Assembly: GCA_023459215.1 (NCBI GenBank)
Contig: JAEWVF010000038.1
Location: forward strand, 1 to 17,496
Direction: 5' to 3'
DNA length: 17,496 nucleotides
Source of the DNA: Chloroflexota bacterium
GTDB lineage: Bacteria; Chloroflexota; Anaerolineae; Anaerolineales; Villigracilaceae
This document shows positions 6,093 through 13,612 of this stretch, in pieces. Position 1 is the first letter of the stretch, and each line of letters opens with the position of its first letter. Below the pieces are notes generated by a model, which saw only the letters and a program-made list of their open reading frames with translations, was not told where the DNA came from and searched no databases. A program made the translations under genes and the position numbers.

Positions 6093-7286
6093 CTAATAAC
6101 TGGTTCTTCCCGCCAAATCCTTGGCCGATTGTTTGTACGAGCCATCGTCGGTCTCTTCGCCGGCGCGGCGCAGTTCTTGTTGGAGCAGCTGCTTGATCTG
6201 GTGTTTTTCCTCGTGCGAGACGACTGCGATTTCGTGGGCGCGGTGCAGCAGGTATGGATACGGTTTCGCGCCCATCATGCGGCATTGATCGACCAGCGCG
6301 GCATGCAGCAGGCCGAGTTTTTCGCCATCGTCGGCGACCCATTTGGGGATTTCAACCCGCACCGGCCAGGGACGGCCCTCTGTCCCGGCGTTCAGGTAGA
6401 AGAAGTGCAGGCTCAAAACGCCGCTGTAATGTTTTTCGTTCTTGGTCTGGATTTTGAAAACCGCCGAGCGTTCGCCGGGCTGGAGCAGCGGATTCCGCTT
6501 TTCGCCGAACAGCCAGCGGTCGCTGACCCCGCGCAGTGGATGGTATTCGCGCAGCGATTTCAGGTCTTCCGGCCCGGCCTGGGCGATTTCGAGCAGGCGG
6601 ATGACCAGGTCTGCGCCGGGTTTGTCAACGTACCCGGCAGTGACTACCCCGCGCGATTGCAGGCGCGAGAGCACCGTCAGGTATTTTTGCAGGCTTTCGG
6701 CATAGGCCGCGGCATCTTCTCCGCCGGCCGAACCCCACAACTCGATTGGGCCATCGGTGGCGGTGATGATGGGCGCATCCCCGGCGAACATGGCTGAGAG
6801 TTCATCCAGCTTTGAGCGTTCGTCCAGGTCGCGCATCAGGGCGACCATGCCGTCTGAGATGGGGCCGGAAGCGGTGAACAACTCCTCATCGAAGAGCAGG
6901 CGGCTGTCGGTGAATATCTGCGGGGTTTCGCCGCTCGCCAGGCGCAGGACAATTGCGCCGACGTTGATCAGCCCAAATTGGACGGCGGCGTGCCGGTCGG
7001 GGTTGATCTGCGAGCCGTCGGCGGCGATTAAAACTGCGTTTGACGGCGACCCAGGCGGCGGGAGGTGCGTATCGAGTGCCTCGTTTAGCGGCAGCGCGCA
7101 GCGGATGGCCGGATCGGCCTCTTTGGCGGTTTCCACCTTCCAGCGCAAACCATCCAGATTATCTGCATTGGCTTTAAGCAGGTCGCGCGCCTGGTTGCGG
7201 CGCTCTTCGAGTGTCTTTTTGCGCTGCTGGGCGCTGGCGCCAATTTCGCGGATTTTTTGGTACACCTGCTGGAAGTCGATGGCCAT
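6093..7286 (-). CDS. nurA: NurA-domain 5'-3' nuclease, HerA partner
   Basis: A 397-residue protein. NurA hallmarks appear in order: AADGSQI with the metal-binding D90, TDGPI (D178), AGYVDKP (D221), PVRVEIPKW, and the C-terminal PYPYLLHRAHEIAVVSHEEK with H351 and E352. The N-terminal 60 residues are a predicted coiled helix rich in Lys, Arg and Glu. NurA nucleases degrade DNA ends together with the HerA translocase, and herA lies two genes further downstream on the same strand. The start ATG follows AGGAA with good spacing. The protein is longer than some archaeal NurA proteins. The stop codon lies one base from the edge of the palindromic repeat, so the extreme C-terminus (AGRTSY) may have been altered by that insertion. 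Confidence 0.87.
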   Translation of the reverse strand: MAIDFQQVYQKIREIGASAQQRKKTLEERRNQARDLLKANADNLDGLRWKVETAKEADPAIRCALPLNEALDTHLPPPGSPSNAVLIAADGSQINPDRHAAVQFGLINVGAIVLRLASGETPQIFTDSRLLFDEELFTASGPISDGMVALMRDLDERSKLDELSAMFAGDAPIITATDGPIELWGSAGGEDAAAYAESLQKYLTVLSRLQSRGVVTAGYVDKPGADLVIRLLEIAQAGPEDLKSLREYHPLRGVSDRWLFGEKRNPLLQPGERSAVFKIQTKNEKHYSGVLSLHFFYLNAGTEGRPWPVRVEIPKWVADDGEKLGLLHAALVDQCRMMGAKPYPYLLHRAHEIAVVSHEEKHQIKQLLQQELRRAGEETDDGSYKQSAKDLAGRTSY

Positions 7287-7336
7287 TGCGGTTTCCTATA
7301 GGATATCTTTCAAAAGTTAAAAGATTTTGGGATAAA

Positions 7337-7434
7337 GTCCTTCGACTGCGCTTTTTTGTGAATTTTCATCGTCCTGAGTGGAGGGTGGCGCGTATCTTGC
7401 GCCGCCCGTAGTCGAAGGACGCTCCGCTCAGGAC
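7337..7434. repeat. TCCTGAG/TCGAAGGAC palindromic repeat, copy 1
   Basis: This contains GTCCTTCGACTGCGC at the left and, further in, GTCCTGAGTGGAG paired with CTCCGCTCAGGAC. A GGCGCG...CGCGCC-like hairpin (GGTGGCGC/GCGCCGCC) lies in the middle. It sits between the divergent nurA and SIMPL genes. The motifs CCTGAGCGGAG and AGTCGAAGGAC recur in three other copies in this window. Confidence 0.8.
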
Positions 7435-7492
7435 TTATGAAAGTTTCCTATTAGAACATTTGTTACATTTTACCTGATTTGGGATGTTTGGG

Positions 7493-7517
7493 GAACTTTT
7501 TTGGAAACCGCAACGTT
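7493..7517 (+). promoter_or_regulatory. Possible ECF-sigma type promoter of the SIMPL lipoprotein
   Basis: GGAAC (7493-7497) is followed by 16 bases and CGTT (7514-7517), about 38 bases before the SIMPL start codon. This resembles extracytoplasmic-function sigma promoters (GGAAC...CGT). It is only a pattern match; no convincing sigma-70 alternative was seen nearby. Confidence 0.3.
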
Positions 7518-7554
7518 ATAGGGGAGACATTCAATATTCACAAGGAGCAAAAAA

Positions 7555-8289
7555 ATGCGTAACAAACTCTTTATCGTTTCCCTTTTGATGGTTTTGGCGG
7601 TTCTCTTGAGCGCTTGCGGGAGCATTTCGGCCCCGGCCCTGCCGGGCGGACAGCCCGCCGTCCGCAACCTGAGCGTGACCGGCGCTGGACAGGTTTCGCT
7701 GAAACCGGACATCGCTTACATCTACATCGGTGTTCACACGGAAGACCCCAGCGCCGCCGATGCGGTTGCGAAGAACAACGCCGACACCCAGAAGCTGATT
7801 GCGGCGCTCAAGGCCGAAGGTGTTGCCGCCGATGACCTGCGCACCAGCAATTTCTCGATCTGGACCAACACGCCCTACGGCATGGATGGCCAGTCCGGTG
7901 ATCCGGTCTATGTGGTCGACAACACCGTCTATGTCACCGTGCGCGACCTGACCGGTCTGGGCGACCTGCTCGACGCTGCGGTGCAGGCTGGCGCGAACAA
8001 CATCAACAGCATCCAGTTCGACGTGGCCGACAAGACCCAGGCGATGAGCGAAGCCCGCAAGTCTGCCGTCGAAGCTGCCCGCAAACAGGCTGAAGAATTG
8101 GCCGATGCTGCCGGTGTGCGCCTGGGCGAGATCCAGACCATCTCGTACTTCGACAACACGCCTTACCCGGTCTTTGAAGGCAAGGGCATGGGCGGTGGCG
8201 GCGGCGCAGCGGCGGACATCGCGGTGCCGATCAACCCTGGCACGATGCAGTTGACCGTGACTGTGACGATTTCGTACGAGATCAAGTAG
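7555..8289 (+). CDS. SIMPL-domain (DUF541) lipoprotein
   Basis: A 244-residue protein. A lipoprotein signal peptide comes first: positive MRNK, a hydrophobic stretch, and the lipobox LLSAC with the lipidated Cys near residue 21. The SIMPL domain (about 38-244) follows, with LSVTGAGQVSLKPDIAYIYIGV, the DLRTSNFSIW segment and a C-terminal strand TMQLTVTVTISYEIK. A glycine-rich run before the last strands (GMGGGGGAAA) is a surface loop. SIMPL proteins are cell-envelope proteins found widely; their biochemical role is poorly defined. The start is supported by AAGGAG seven bases upstream. It is a single-gene unit with its own terminator. Confidence 0.9.
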   Translation: MRNKLFIVSLLMVLAVLLSACGSISAPALPGGQPAVRNLSVTGAGQVSLKPDIAYIYIGVHTEDPSAADAVAKNNADTQKLIAALKAEGVAADDLRTSNFSIWTNTPYGMDGQSGDPVYVVDNTVYVTVRDLTGLGDLLDAAVQAGANNINSIQFDVADKTQAMSEARKSAVEAARKQAEELADAAGVRLGEIQTISYFDNTPYPVFEGKGMGGGGGAAADIAVPINPGTMQLTVTVTISYEIK

Positions 8290-8326
8290 TACAGTTGACG
8301 AGAAATTCGTCGAAAAGTTAAAAAGG

Positions 8327-8363
8327 AACCCCCGCTTGCTTTTCTAGCAGGCGGGGGTTTTTC
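8327..8363 (+). terminator. Rho-independent terminator after the SIMPL gene
   Basis: A 13-base stem AACCCCCGCTTGC pairs with GCAGGCGGGGGTT (one G-T wobble) around a short TTTTCTA loop, followed by a run of T. It lies 37 bases after the stop codon. Confidence 0.93.
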
Positions 8364-8399
8364 TCAAAAGGTATAATTCACTCGAAACTACTCACACCA

Positions 8400-8497
8400 G
8401 TCCTGAGCGGAGCGGTTTTTGCGCAGTCGAAGGACGAATTATGCGGAAAATGCCCTTCGACTACGCCGCGCAAACCCCGCTCGGCTCCGCTCAGGGC
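8400..8497. repeat. TCCTGAG/TCGAAGGAC palindromic repeat, copy 2
   Basis: The outer arms GTCCTGAGCGGAG and CTCCGCTCAGGGC and the inner arms AGTCGAAGGACG and CCCTTCGACT form a nested palindrome. It lies between the SIMPL terminator and the reductase gene. Confidence 0.85.
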
Positions 8498-8580
8498 GAG
8501 AAACGCTAATTTTAAAGTGGCGGTGAGCAGTTGCATCCACTCTTTCACTTTTCCACTCATCCACCAAAAACAGGAGCACC

Positions 8581-9489
8581 ATGAACTCTTCCCTGAAAGT
8601 TGGCTATATCGGTCTTGGCCTGATGGGCAAATCGATTGCCTGTAATATTCTCAAGGCGGGTTTTGCGCTCGTCGTTCACAATCGCAGCCGGGCGGCGGTG
8701 GCCGAACTGGTTGCCGAGGGCGCGCTTGAAGCCTTCAGTCCGGCGGAAGTGGCCGGGAAAGTGGATGTGGTTTTTACCAACCTGCCGGATTCTCCCGATG
8801 TCGAGAGCGTTGCCCTCGGCCCTGGCGGGATTCTCGAAGCGGCCCACCCTGGGCTTGTTTTTGTCGACAATAGCACGGTCAAACCCGCCACCGCCCGTCA
8901 CCTGGCTGACGCGTTGGCGAAAAAAGGGACGCTTGCCCTGGATGCTCCCGTCTCCGGCGGCGACATCGGCGCGAGGAACGGCACCCTGACCATCATGGTC
9001 GGCGGCGAAGCCGAGGCTTTAGAGAAAGTGATGCCGGTTTTCCTGGCGATGGGCAAGACCGTGACCCACGTCGGCGGGCCGGGCGCCGGGCAGGTCGCCA
9101 AGGCCGCCAACCAGATCATGGTCGCTGCCCAGATGGTGGCGATGGGCGAACTGCTGGTTTTCTCGCAAAAAGCCGGGGTCGACCCGCAAAAAGTGGTCGA
9201 AGCCATTAAGGGCGGCGCGGCCCAATGCTGGACTCTGGACGTCAAGCCGCCGCGCCTGTTTGCCGGCAATCGCAATCCCGGTTTCAAGGCCTACATGCAG
9301 GCCAAGGACCTGAATATCGTCATGGAAACTGCCCGCGAGTATGGCGTCCCGCTGCCGGGGACAGCCGAAAATGCCCAACTCTTCAATGCCATGCTGCAAA
9401 TGGGCATGGGCGAACTGGATAATTCAGCGGTGGTTGGGGTTTTGGAGAAACTGGCCGGGGTTGAGTTGGGAATGCAGAATTCAGAATGA
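8581..9489 (+). CDS. NAD(P)-dependent beta-hydroxyacid dehydrogenase (3-hydroxyisobutyrate dehydrogenase family)
   Basis: A 302-residue protein of normal family length. The Rossmann fold opens with VGYIGLGLMGKSIA (GxGxMG at 11-16). After the second strand, HNRSRAAV (33-40) carries Arg and Ser, which favours NADP over NAD. The substrate-binding motif is DAPVSGGDIGARNGTL (121-136). The catalytic lysine is K174 in GAGQVAKAANQIM, followed by a helical C-terminal domain. Members reduce or oxidise 3-hydroxyisobutyrate, tartronate semialdehyde, glyoxylate or succinic semialdehyde; the sequence alone does not decide which. The start ATG follows AGGAG at close spacing. A TATAAT at 8372-8377 has no good -35 and is only a weak promoter candidate. 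The last residues (MQNSE) come from a GAATGCAGAATTCAGAATG-type low-complexity stretch. Confidence 0.9.
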   Translation: MNSSLKVGYIGLGLMGKSIACNILKAGFALVVHNRSRAAVAELVAEGALEAFSPAEVAGKVDVVFTNLPDSPDVESVALGPGGILEAAHPGLVFVDNSTVKPATARHLADALAKKGTLALDAPVSGGDIGARNGTLTIMVGGEAEALEKVMPVFLAMGKTVTHVGGPGAGQVAKAANQIMVAAQMVAMGELLVFSQKAGVDPQKVVEAIKGGAAQCWTLDVKPPRLFAGNRNPGFKAYMQAKDLNIVMETAREYGVPLPGTAENAQLFNAMLQMGMGELDNSAVVGVLEKLAGVELGMQNSE

Positions 9490-9505
9490 TGAATGCTGAA
9501 ATGGG

Positions 9506-9540
9506 ACGCGGATTTGACGGATGTGACGGATTTTCGCGGA
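9506..9540. repeat. 35-bp direct repeat, left copy flanking the toxin-antitoxin pair
   Basis: This starts ACGCGGA and ends GATTTTCGCGGA. It is identical at 31 of 35 positions, without gaps, to 10341-10375 in the same orientation. The two copies bracket the PIN/RHH gene pair. Confidence 0.8.
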
Positions 9541-9612
9541 ATTTTCAGTTGTGAGCGATATAAACCCTTGGCTTGCCCCTCGCTAAAGAATCAGGAAGGT
9601 TAAGCCTGGGAG

Positions 9613-9641
9613 TTGACTCTGGATTTGGTATTGTATACAAT
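9613..9641 (+). promoter_or_regulatory. Sigma-70 promoter of the PIN-toxin operon
   Basis: The -35 TTGACT (9613-9618) is followed by 17 bases and the -10 TACAAT (9636-9641). Transcription should begin near 9648, the first base of the toxin ATG, so the message is probably leaderless. No ribosome-binding sequence precedes the ATG. Confidence 0.7.
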
Positions 9642-9643
9642 AC
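9628..9643. promoter_or_regulatory. Perfect 16-bp palindromic operator over the -10
   Basis: GTATTGTATACAATAC is its own reverse complement and covers the -10 box. This fits a binding site for the ribbon-helix-helix antitoxin encoded in the same operon (autorepression); the binding protein is inferred. Confidence 0.7.
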
Positions 9644-9647
9644 TAAT

Positions 9648-10073
9648 ATGAGCGTAATTCAGATTGTTGTAGATACCAATGTGTTCGTCACAGCCTTAAG
9701 GTCTAAAAACGGCGCATCTTACAAACTTATTCAACTCATCAAAAAAGGTATCTTTCAACTCAATCTTTCTGTTCCTTTAACTGTAGAATATGAAGCGGTT
9801 GCAAAAAGAACGATTGGCGAAATTACGCTTAACGAAAAAGAAGTTGACGATATTTTAGATTTCATTATCAGCAAATCAAATCGTTGGCAAATTTTCTATC
9901 TGTGGCGTCCGGAATTGAATGATCCTGGTGATGACATGCTTTTAGAGTTGGCCGTAACCGCCAATTGTCAGTATATCGTCACTTATAATGTCAACGATTT
10001 CAAGCCAACCAAGAAATTTGGCATTACGGCGATTACTCCGAAAGAGTTTTTACAAATGATAGGTGAATTATGA
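9648..10073 (+). CDS. PIN-domain toxin (COG1569-like, VapC-type)
   Basis: A 141-residue PIN protein. The metal-binding acidic residues are in place: D9 in IVVDTNVF, E49 in VEYEAV, D95/D96 in NDPGDDMLLELA and D117 in YNVNDF. PIN toxins are Mg-dependent ribonucleases that cut RNA and block translation. The start was set at ATG 9648 rather than an in-frame codon 75 bases upstream, because homologous PIN domains begin a few residues before VVDTN and because the promoter lies immediately upstream. The stop codon overlaps the antitoxin start (ATGA), so the two are translationally coupled. The toxin comes first, the reverse of the classical antitoxin-first order. The pair is AT-rich relative to the neighbourhood. 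Confidence 0.88.
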   Translation: MSVIQIVVDTNVFVTALRSKNGASYKLIQLIKKGIFQLNLSVPLTVEYEAVAKRTIGEITLNEKEVDDILDFIISKSNRWQIFYLWRPELNDPGDDMLLELAVTANCQYIVTYNVNDFKPTKKFGITAITPKEFLQMIGEL

Positions 10074-10306
10074 GTACACTCAGCTTAAGATTACCCGAAT
10101 CTTTACATAAATCTGCCCGCGAGTTGGCAAAAAAGGAAAAGATTTCCATTAATCAACTCGTTACTTTGGCCTTGGCCGAGAAAGTTTCTGCCCTTGGTGC
10201 ACAGGATTACCTGGAAAAGCGCGCCAAACGAGCCAGCGAAGCAAAATTTGACGCCGCAATGGCTAAAGTTGCGGATGTTGAGCCGCCAGATTACGACTGT
10301 TTGTAA
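10070..10306 (+). CDS. Ribbon-helix-helix antitoxin (Arc/CopG-like)
   Basis: A 78-residue protein. The N-terminal LSLRLPESLHKSARELAK is a ribbon strand plus first helix, and KISINQLVTLALAEKVSAL is the second helix with the SINQLV turn typical of Arc/CopG-like antitoxins. The C-terminal half (about 45-78), helical and then PDYDCL, would be the part that covers the toxin active site. It overlaps the toxin gene by four bases (ATGA). A small DNA-binding antitoxin partner to a PIN toxin normally represses its own promoter; the 16-bp palindrome at 9628-9643 is the natural target. Confidence 0.85.
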   Translation: MSTLSLRLPESLHKSARELAKKEKISINQLVTLALAEKVSALGAQDYLEKRAKRASEAKFDAAMAKVADVEPPDYDCL

Positions 10307-10340
10307 GCTCAATGAGCGCAATCGGTGGTTGTGTAATTGA

Positions 10341-10375
10341 ACGCGGAGTTTGCGGATGTGACGGGTTTTCGCGGA
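10341..10375. repeat. 35-bp direct repeat, right copy flanking the toxin-antitoxin pair
   Basis: Same-orientation partner of 9506-9540, starting ACGCGGA and ending GTTTTCGCGGA, 34 bases after the antitoxin stop. Confidence 0.8.
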
Positions 10376-10532
10376 TTTTTTATTCGGCAGCCAGGAAAAA
10401 TCTCAAATGACTCGCGCAGCAGTTTTTTGCTATAGTGGTGGGGAAGATTTTTTGGAGAGAGAAGCCCATTGTAGGTAGCTACATAAAAGTAGTTAGGTGC
10501 ATTCTCATCATAAATTTGTAAGGAATAATTTG

Positions 10533-11465
10533 ATGTTTGAAGATTTTAACTTTTCGATGCTAGACAATCCTGATTTTAAAGAAGACTCAGTCAGAGAGGA
10601 ACTTATTTCACCCCTGTTAAAAAAATTAGGGTATTCAGCTAGCGGGGAAAATAGGATAACACGGAGTAAATCACTTACCCACCCATATGTTTTAATTGGA
10701 ACAACGAAACACAAGATTAATATCATTCCGGATTATCTTCTCAAGGTTGGAGATGAGCATTGTTGGATATTAGATGCCAAAGCTCCTGGAGAGGAAATCT
10801 TGAATGGAAAAAATGTAGAGCAGGTATTTAGTTACGCTATCCATCCTGACGTAAGAGCATTTCGTTATGCTCTGTGCAACGGGAAGGAGTTAGTAATTTT
10901 TGATGTAAACAGAATAGAACCACTATTAACTGTCAAAATGCATGAGATTGATGATAATTTTGACGAAGTAAGGCGGCTTTTAAGCCCTATTGCATTTACT
11001 AACCCTTATCTCCTTAGTTTTAAGCCAGATTTTGGCGTACATATGGTTAAGTTAGGATCATATCCGAATTCGAAATTTCATTTTATTCCTATTGGAATAG
11101 GGATGATTTCTAAAGTTGATGATAGTTTATATACAGCTTTTATTGAGATGCGCTTTGGCGATTTGTGGCTTGCAGTTTCATTTGATTTTGATGACAAACG
11201 CTTCAATGAATTGATGGAAGCTCTTCCAAAAGGTAAGGAACAACAAGTGAGGGATGCTTTGAGAAAGCAACCATATTCTGTTGCTTTTAAGAAGCCAGAT
11301 TCCGAAACCGAACAAGAAACCAAAGCCATATTTTTGCATCCTGTTAGGGTTATCGGTGATAGTATCCCCGAAGTTTGTGTTGAAGCTAGATTGGGTAACA
11401 ATATGTACTCAGATGAAGCTGAGGATTACATACCTCTATGGGTTGAGAAGTTTTATTCACTCTAA
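10533..11465 (+). CDS. Orphan protein with HsdR-like N-terminal PD-(D/E)XK domain
   Basis: A 310-residue protein. Residues 1-140 match the N-terminal nuclease domain of type I restriction HsdR subunits: a helix with E22/E23 (VREELISPLLKKLGY), then P66-D67 (IIPDYLL), D81-A-K83 (CWILDAKAP), and the Q97xxxY101 motif (EQVFSYAI). After this there is no helicase; residues 150-310 are a domain I do not recognise. No hsdM or hsdS gene is nearby, so this is not a complete restriction system. The start at 10533 is preceded by AAGGA with 8-base spacing; an in-frame codon 12 codons upstream is not favoured. The gene is AT-rich beside its neighbours, suggesting transfer. It could be a solitary defence or repair nuclease. 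Confidence 0.75.
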   Translation: MFEDFNFSMLDNPDFKEDSVREELISPLLKKLGYSASGENRITRSKSLTHPYVLIGTTKHKINIIPDYLLKVGDEHCWILDAKAPGEEILNGKNVEQVFSYAIHPDVRAFRYALCNGKELVIFDVNRIEPLLTVKMHEIDDNFDEVRRLLSPIAFTNPYLLSFKPDFGVHMVKLGSYPNSKFHFIPIGIGMISKVDDSLYTAFIEMRFGDLWLAVSFDFDDKRFNELMEALPKGKEQQVRDALRKQPYSVAFKKPDSETEQETKAIFLHPVRVIGDSIPEVCVEARLGNNMYSDEAEDYIPLWVEKFYSL

Positions 11466-11570
11466 AAGTAATCCCTTAAAGCCAGTAACTTTTGTATTCC
11501 GGCAATGCACATAGCATCGTTAATCAGAAATTTTCTAATCTTAAATCTGTTTTAAGAGTTGAAAATCAAA

Positions 11571-11614
11571 AAAGGCCGCCAGTGCCGGGAGTTGTCTCCG
11601 CACTGGCGGCCTTT
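11571..11614. terminator. Bidirectional hairpin terminator between convergent genes
   Basis: A perfect 15-base stem AAAGGCCGCCAGTGC (11571-11585) pairs with 11600-11614, and the loop holds an inner GGAG/CTCC stem around TTGT. The minus-strand side continues as six T, and the plus side as four T. It ends the ABC exporter operon on the minus strand and the HsdR-like gene on the plus strand. Confidence 0.93.
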
Positions 11615-11648
11615 TCTATTCTCTACTTCTCTATTCTCGAATTACCAT

Positions 11649-13451
11649 TCACTCTTCCTGAAACCCGCTCTGGTATAGCTCAAAGTACATGCCATGCTGG
11701 GCGAGCAGTTCAGCGTGCGTGCCCTGTTCGACAATCTGGCCGTCATGGACAACCACGATTTTGTCGGCGTTGGTGATGGTCGACAGGCGGTGGGCGATGA
11801 CGAAGCTGGTGCGGCCCTTGAGCAGGGTCGCCAGGGCGCGCTGGATAACCTGCTCGGTCTGGGTATCGACGCTGGAGGTGGCCTCGTCCAACACCAGGAT
11901 GCGCGGGTCGGCCAGCAGGGCGCGGGCGAAGGAAATCAACTGGCGCTGGCCGACGCTGAGCAAAACTCCGCCTTCCTCGACCGAGGTCTCGTAACCGTTT
12001 TTCAGGTTGCTGATGAACTCGTGCGCGCCGACCGCTTCCGCAGCAGCCCGGACTTCTTCATCGCTGGCTTCGAGGCGGCCGAACTTGATGTTGTCCTTGA
12101 CCGTGCCGTTGAACAGGAAGGGGTCTTGCAGGACGATGCCCATCTGCTGGCGCAGGGAATCCTGGGTCACCGTCCGCAGGTCGATGCCGTCGACGAGCAC
12201 CGCGCCCTCGACCGGGTCGTAGAAGCGCGAGAGCAGTTTGACCAGGGTCGTTTTCCCCGCGCCGGTCTCGCCGACCAGGGCCACGGTCGAACCTGCCGGG
12301 GCGGCCAGGTTGATTTGGCGCAGAACAGGCGTCGGATCGTCCGAATAGTGGAAGGAAACGTTGTCGAAGCGCACTTCGCCCTTAATCGGCGGCAGCGCGC
12401 CAGCCTCGGCGGCATCCTGCACTTCAATCGGCGTATCGAGCAAGTCCAGCAGGCGTTCGCCGCCAGCCATGGTCGATTGCAGGGTGTCGAAACGGCGCGA
12501 AAGGTCGCGGATGGGTTCGAAATAGCGGTCGATGTAGAGCACGAAGGCGACCAGCACCCCGGCGGTGATGCTCTCGCCGAGCACGGCTGTCCCGCCGATG
12601 TAGATGACCGCCGCTGTGGCCAGCGCGCCGAGCACATCGACCACCGGCAGGAAGGATGCGGCGACTTTGGCAGCGCTGATCACGGTTTGCAGGTGGTAGC
12701 GGTTGGTGAAGTCGCTGAAGTTGGCGTAGTTGCGCGCCTGGCGGCTGAAGGCCTGCACAACGCGGATGCCGTTGATATTCTCTGCCAGCACCGAGTTAAC
12801 CCACGAGATGGCGGCGCGCACCCGGCGATAGGCAAAGCGGGCGCGGGTGCGGTAGATGTAGGTTGCCAAAATCATCAGCGGGATGGTGGCAAAGGTGATC
12901 AGCGAGAGTTTGACATTGAGCGCCAGCATGGCGATGATGATTCCCACCAGGGCGAACAGGTCGCGGGCGATGGCCAGCACAGCCCAGGTGATGAATTCGC
13001 GCAGGGTTTCGACATCGTTGATGACGCGGGTGATGACGCGCCCAACGCTGTAGCGGCTGTAAAAGCCGAGCGAGAGTTTTTGCAGGTGGGCAAAGAGCAC
13101 TTTGCGCAGATCATAGATGACCGATTGGCCGACTTTGGCCATGATGTTGACGCGCCAGTAGATGAATCCCCAGCGGATGACGGCTGCACCGAGGTAAATC
13201 AGCACGGCGTTGCGCAGGGCCAGTGGGTTGCGGGCCATTAAGCCATCATCGATGGCGATTTTGACCAGGTAGGGGCCGATGACTGAGGAAGCGGTCGCCA
13301 CCAGCATCAGCAGCGCCGATAAGAGCATTTCCCATTTGTAGGGGCCAATGAATCCCATCAGGCGGCGGGCCACCTGCGGGTCGATGGCCTTGTCGTACAG
13401 CTCTTCGGATTGGGTAACGTAAGCGGGCGGGGTGATGGTTATTTGGGTCAT
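11649..13451 (-). CDS. ABC exporter half-transporter A (catalytic-Glu subunit of heterodimer)
   Basis: A 600-residue protein with a six-helix membrane domain (about 40-320) fused to one nucleotide-binding domain (about 358-600). Walker A is GETGAGKTT (394-402), the Q-loop Q442, the signature LSVGQ (498-502, with Val in place of the first Gly), Walker B ILVLDE with catalytic E523, and the switch H554. The family exports lipids, drugs or peptides across the inner membrane using ATP. The noncanonical signature matches the noncanonical Walker B of half B, as expected for a heterodimer with one degenerate ATP site. It is the distal gene of the MarR-led operon and is separated from half B by an inserted GIY-YIG gene. 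The substrate cannot be told from sequence. Confidence 0.92.
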   Translation of the reverse strand: MTQITITPPAYVTQSEELYDKAIDPQVARRLMGFIGPYKWEMLLSALLMLVATASSVIGPYLVKIAIDDGLMARNPLALRNAVLIYLGAAVIRWGFIYWRVNIMAKVGQSVIYDLRKVLFAHLQKLSLGFYSRYSVGRVITRVINDVETLREFITWAVLAIARDLFALVGIIIAMLALNVKLSLITFATIPLMILATYIYRTRARFAYRRVRAAISWVNSVLAENINGIRVVQAFSRQARNYANFSDFTNRYHLQTVISAAKVAASFLPVVDVLGALATAAVIYIGGTAVLGESITAGVLVAFVLYIDRYFEPIRDLSRRFDTLQSTMAGGERLLDLLDTPIEVQDAAEAGALPPIKGEVRFDNVSFHYSDDPTPVLRQINLAAPAGSTVALVGETGAGKTTLVKLLSRFYDPVEGAVLVDGIDLRTVTQDSLRQQMGIVLQDPFLFNGTVKDNIKFGRLEASDEEVRAAAEAVGAHEFISNLKNGYETSVEEGGVLLSVGQRQLISFARALLADPRILVLDEATSSVDTQTEQVIQRALATLLKGRTSFVIAHRLSTITNADKIVVVHDGQIVEQGTHAELLAQHGMYFELYQSGFQEE

Positions 13452-13476
13452 AGGGTGTCAGGTGTTTGGGTGTCAG

Positions 13477-13600
13477 GTCCTGAGCGGAGGGCGGAGCGGG
13501 GTTAGCGAAGCCCGAAGTCGAAGGACGGTTTAGGTGGCGAACAATTGTTTCCCTGGTTGAATCGCCCTTCGACTTCGGCTGCGCCTCCGCTCAGGGCTTG
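13477..13600. repeat. TCCTGAG/TCGAAGGAC palindromic repeat, copy 3 (left of GIY-YIG)
   Basis: This begins GTCCTGAGCGGAG and ends CTCCGCTCAGGGCTTG, with inner arms CGAAGTCGAAGGACG and CGCCCTTCGACTTCGG, so the whole unit folds back on itself. The last 44 bases match copy 4 almost perfectly. A second short CTCAGGGCTTG follows at 13612-13622 and supplies the GIY-YIG stop codon. Confidence 0.9.
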
Positions 13601-13612
13601 ATGTTCGATAGC

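Noticed and set aside
8372..8377. TATAAT as a strong promoter for the reductase gene
   Set aside because: No -35 at suitable spacing and no extended -10 TG; it lies over 200 bases from the start with a palindromic repeat between.
9573..9647. Upstream extension of the PIN toxin
   Set aside because: The extra 25 codons overlap the -35/-10 promoter and palindrome, and PIN domains normally begin just before the VVDTN strand.
10533..11465. Complete type I restriction system
   Set aside because: Only the HsdR-like N-terminal nuclease domain is present; there is no helicase, methylase or specificity subunit in the window.
11694..13241. Long plus-strand open frame (515 codons) over ABC half A
   Set aside because: It is antisense to an intact ABC exporter gene and has low-complexity His/Asp/Gln-rich composition typical of such shadows.
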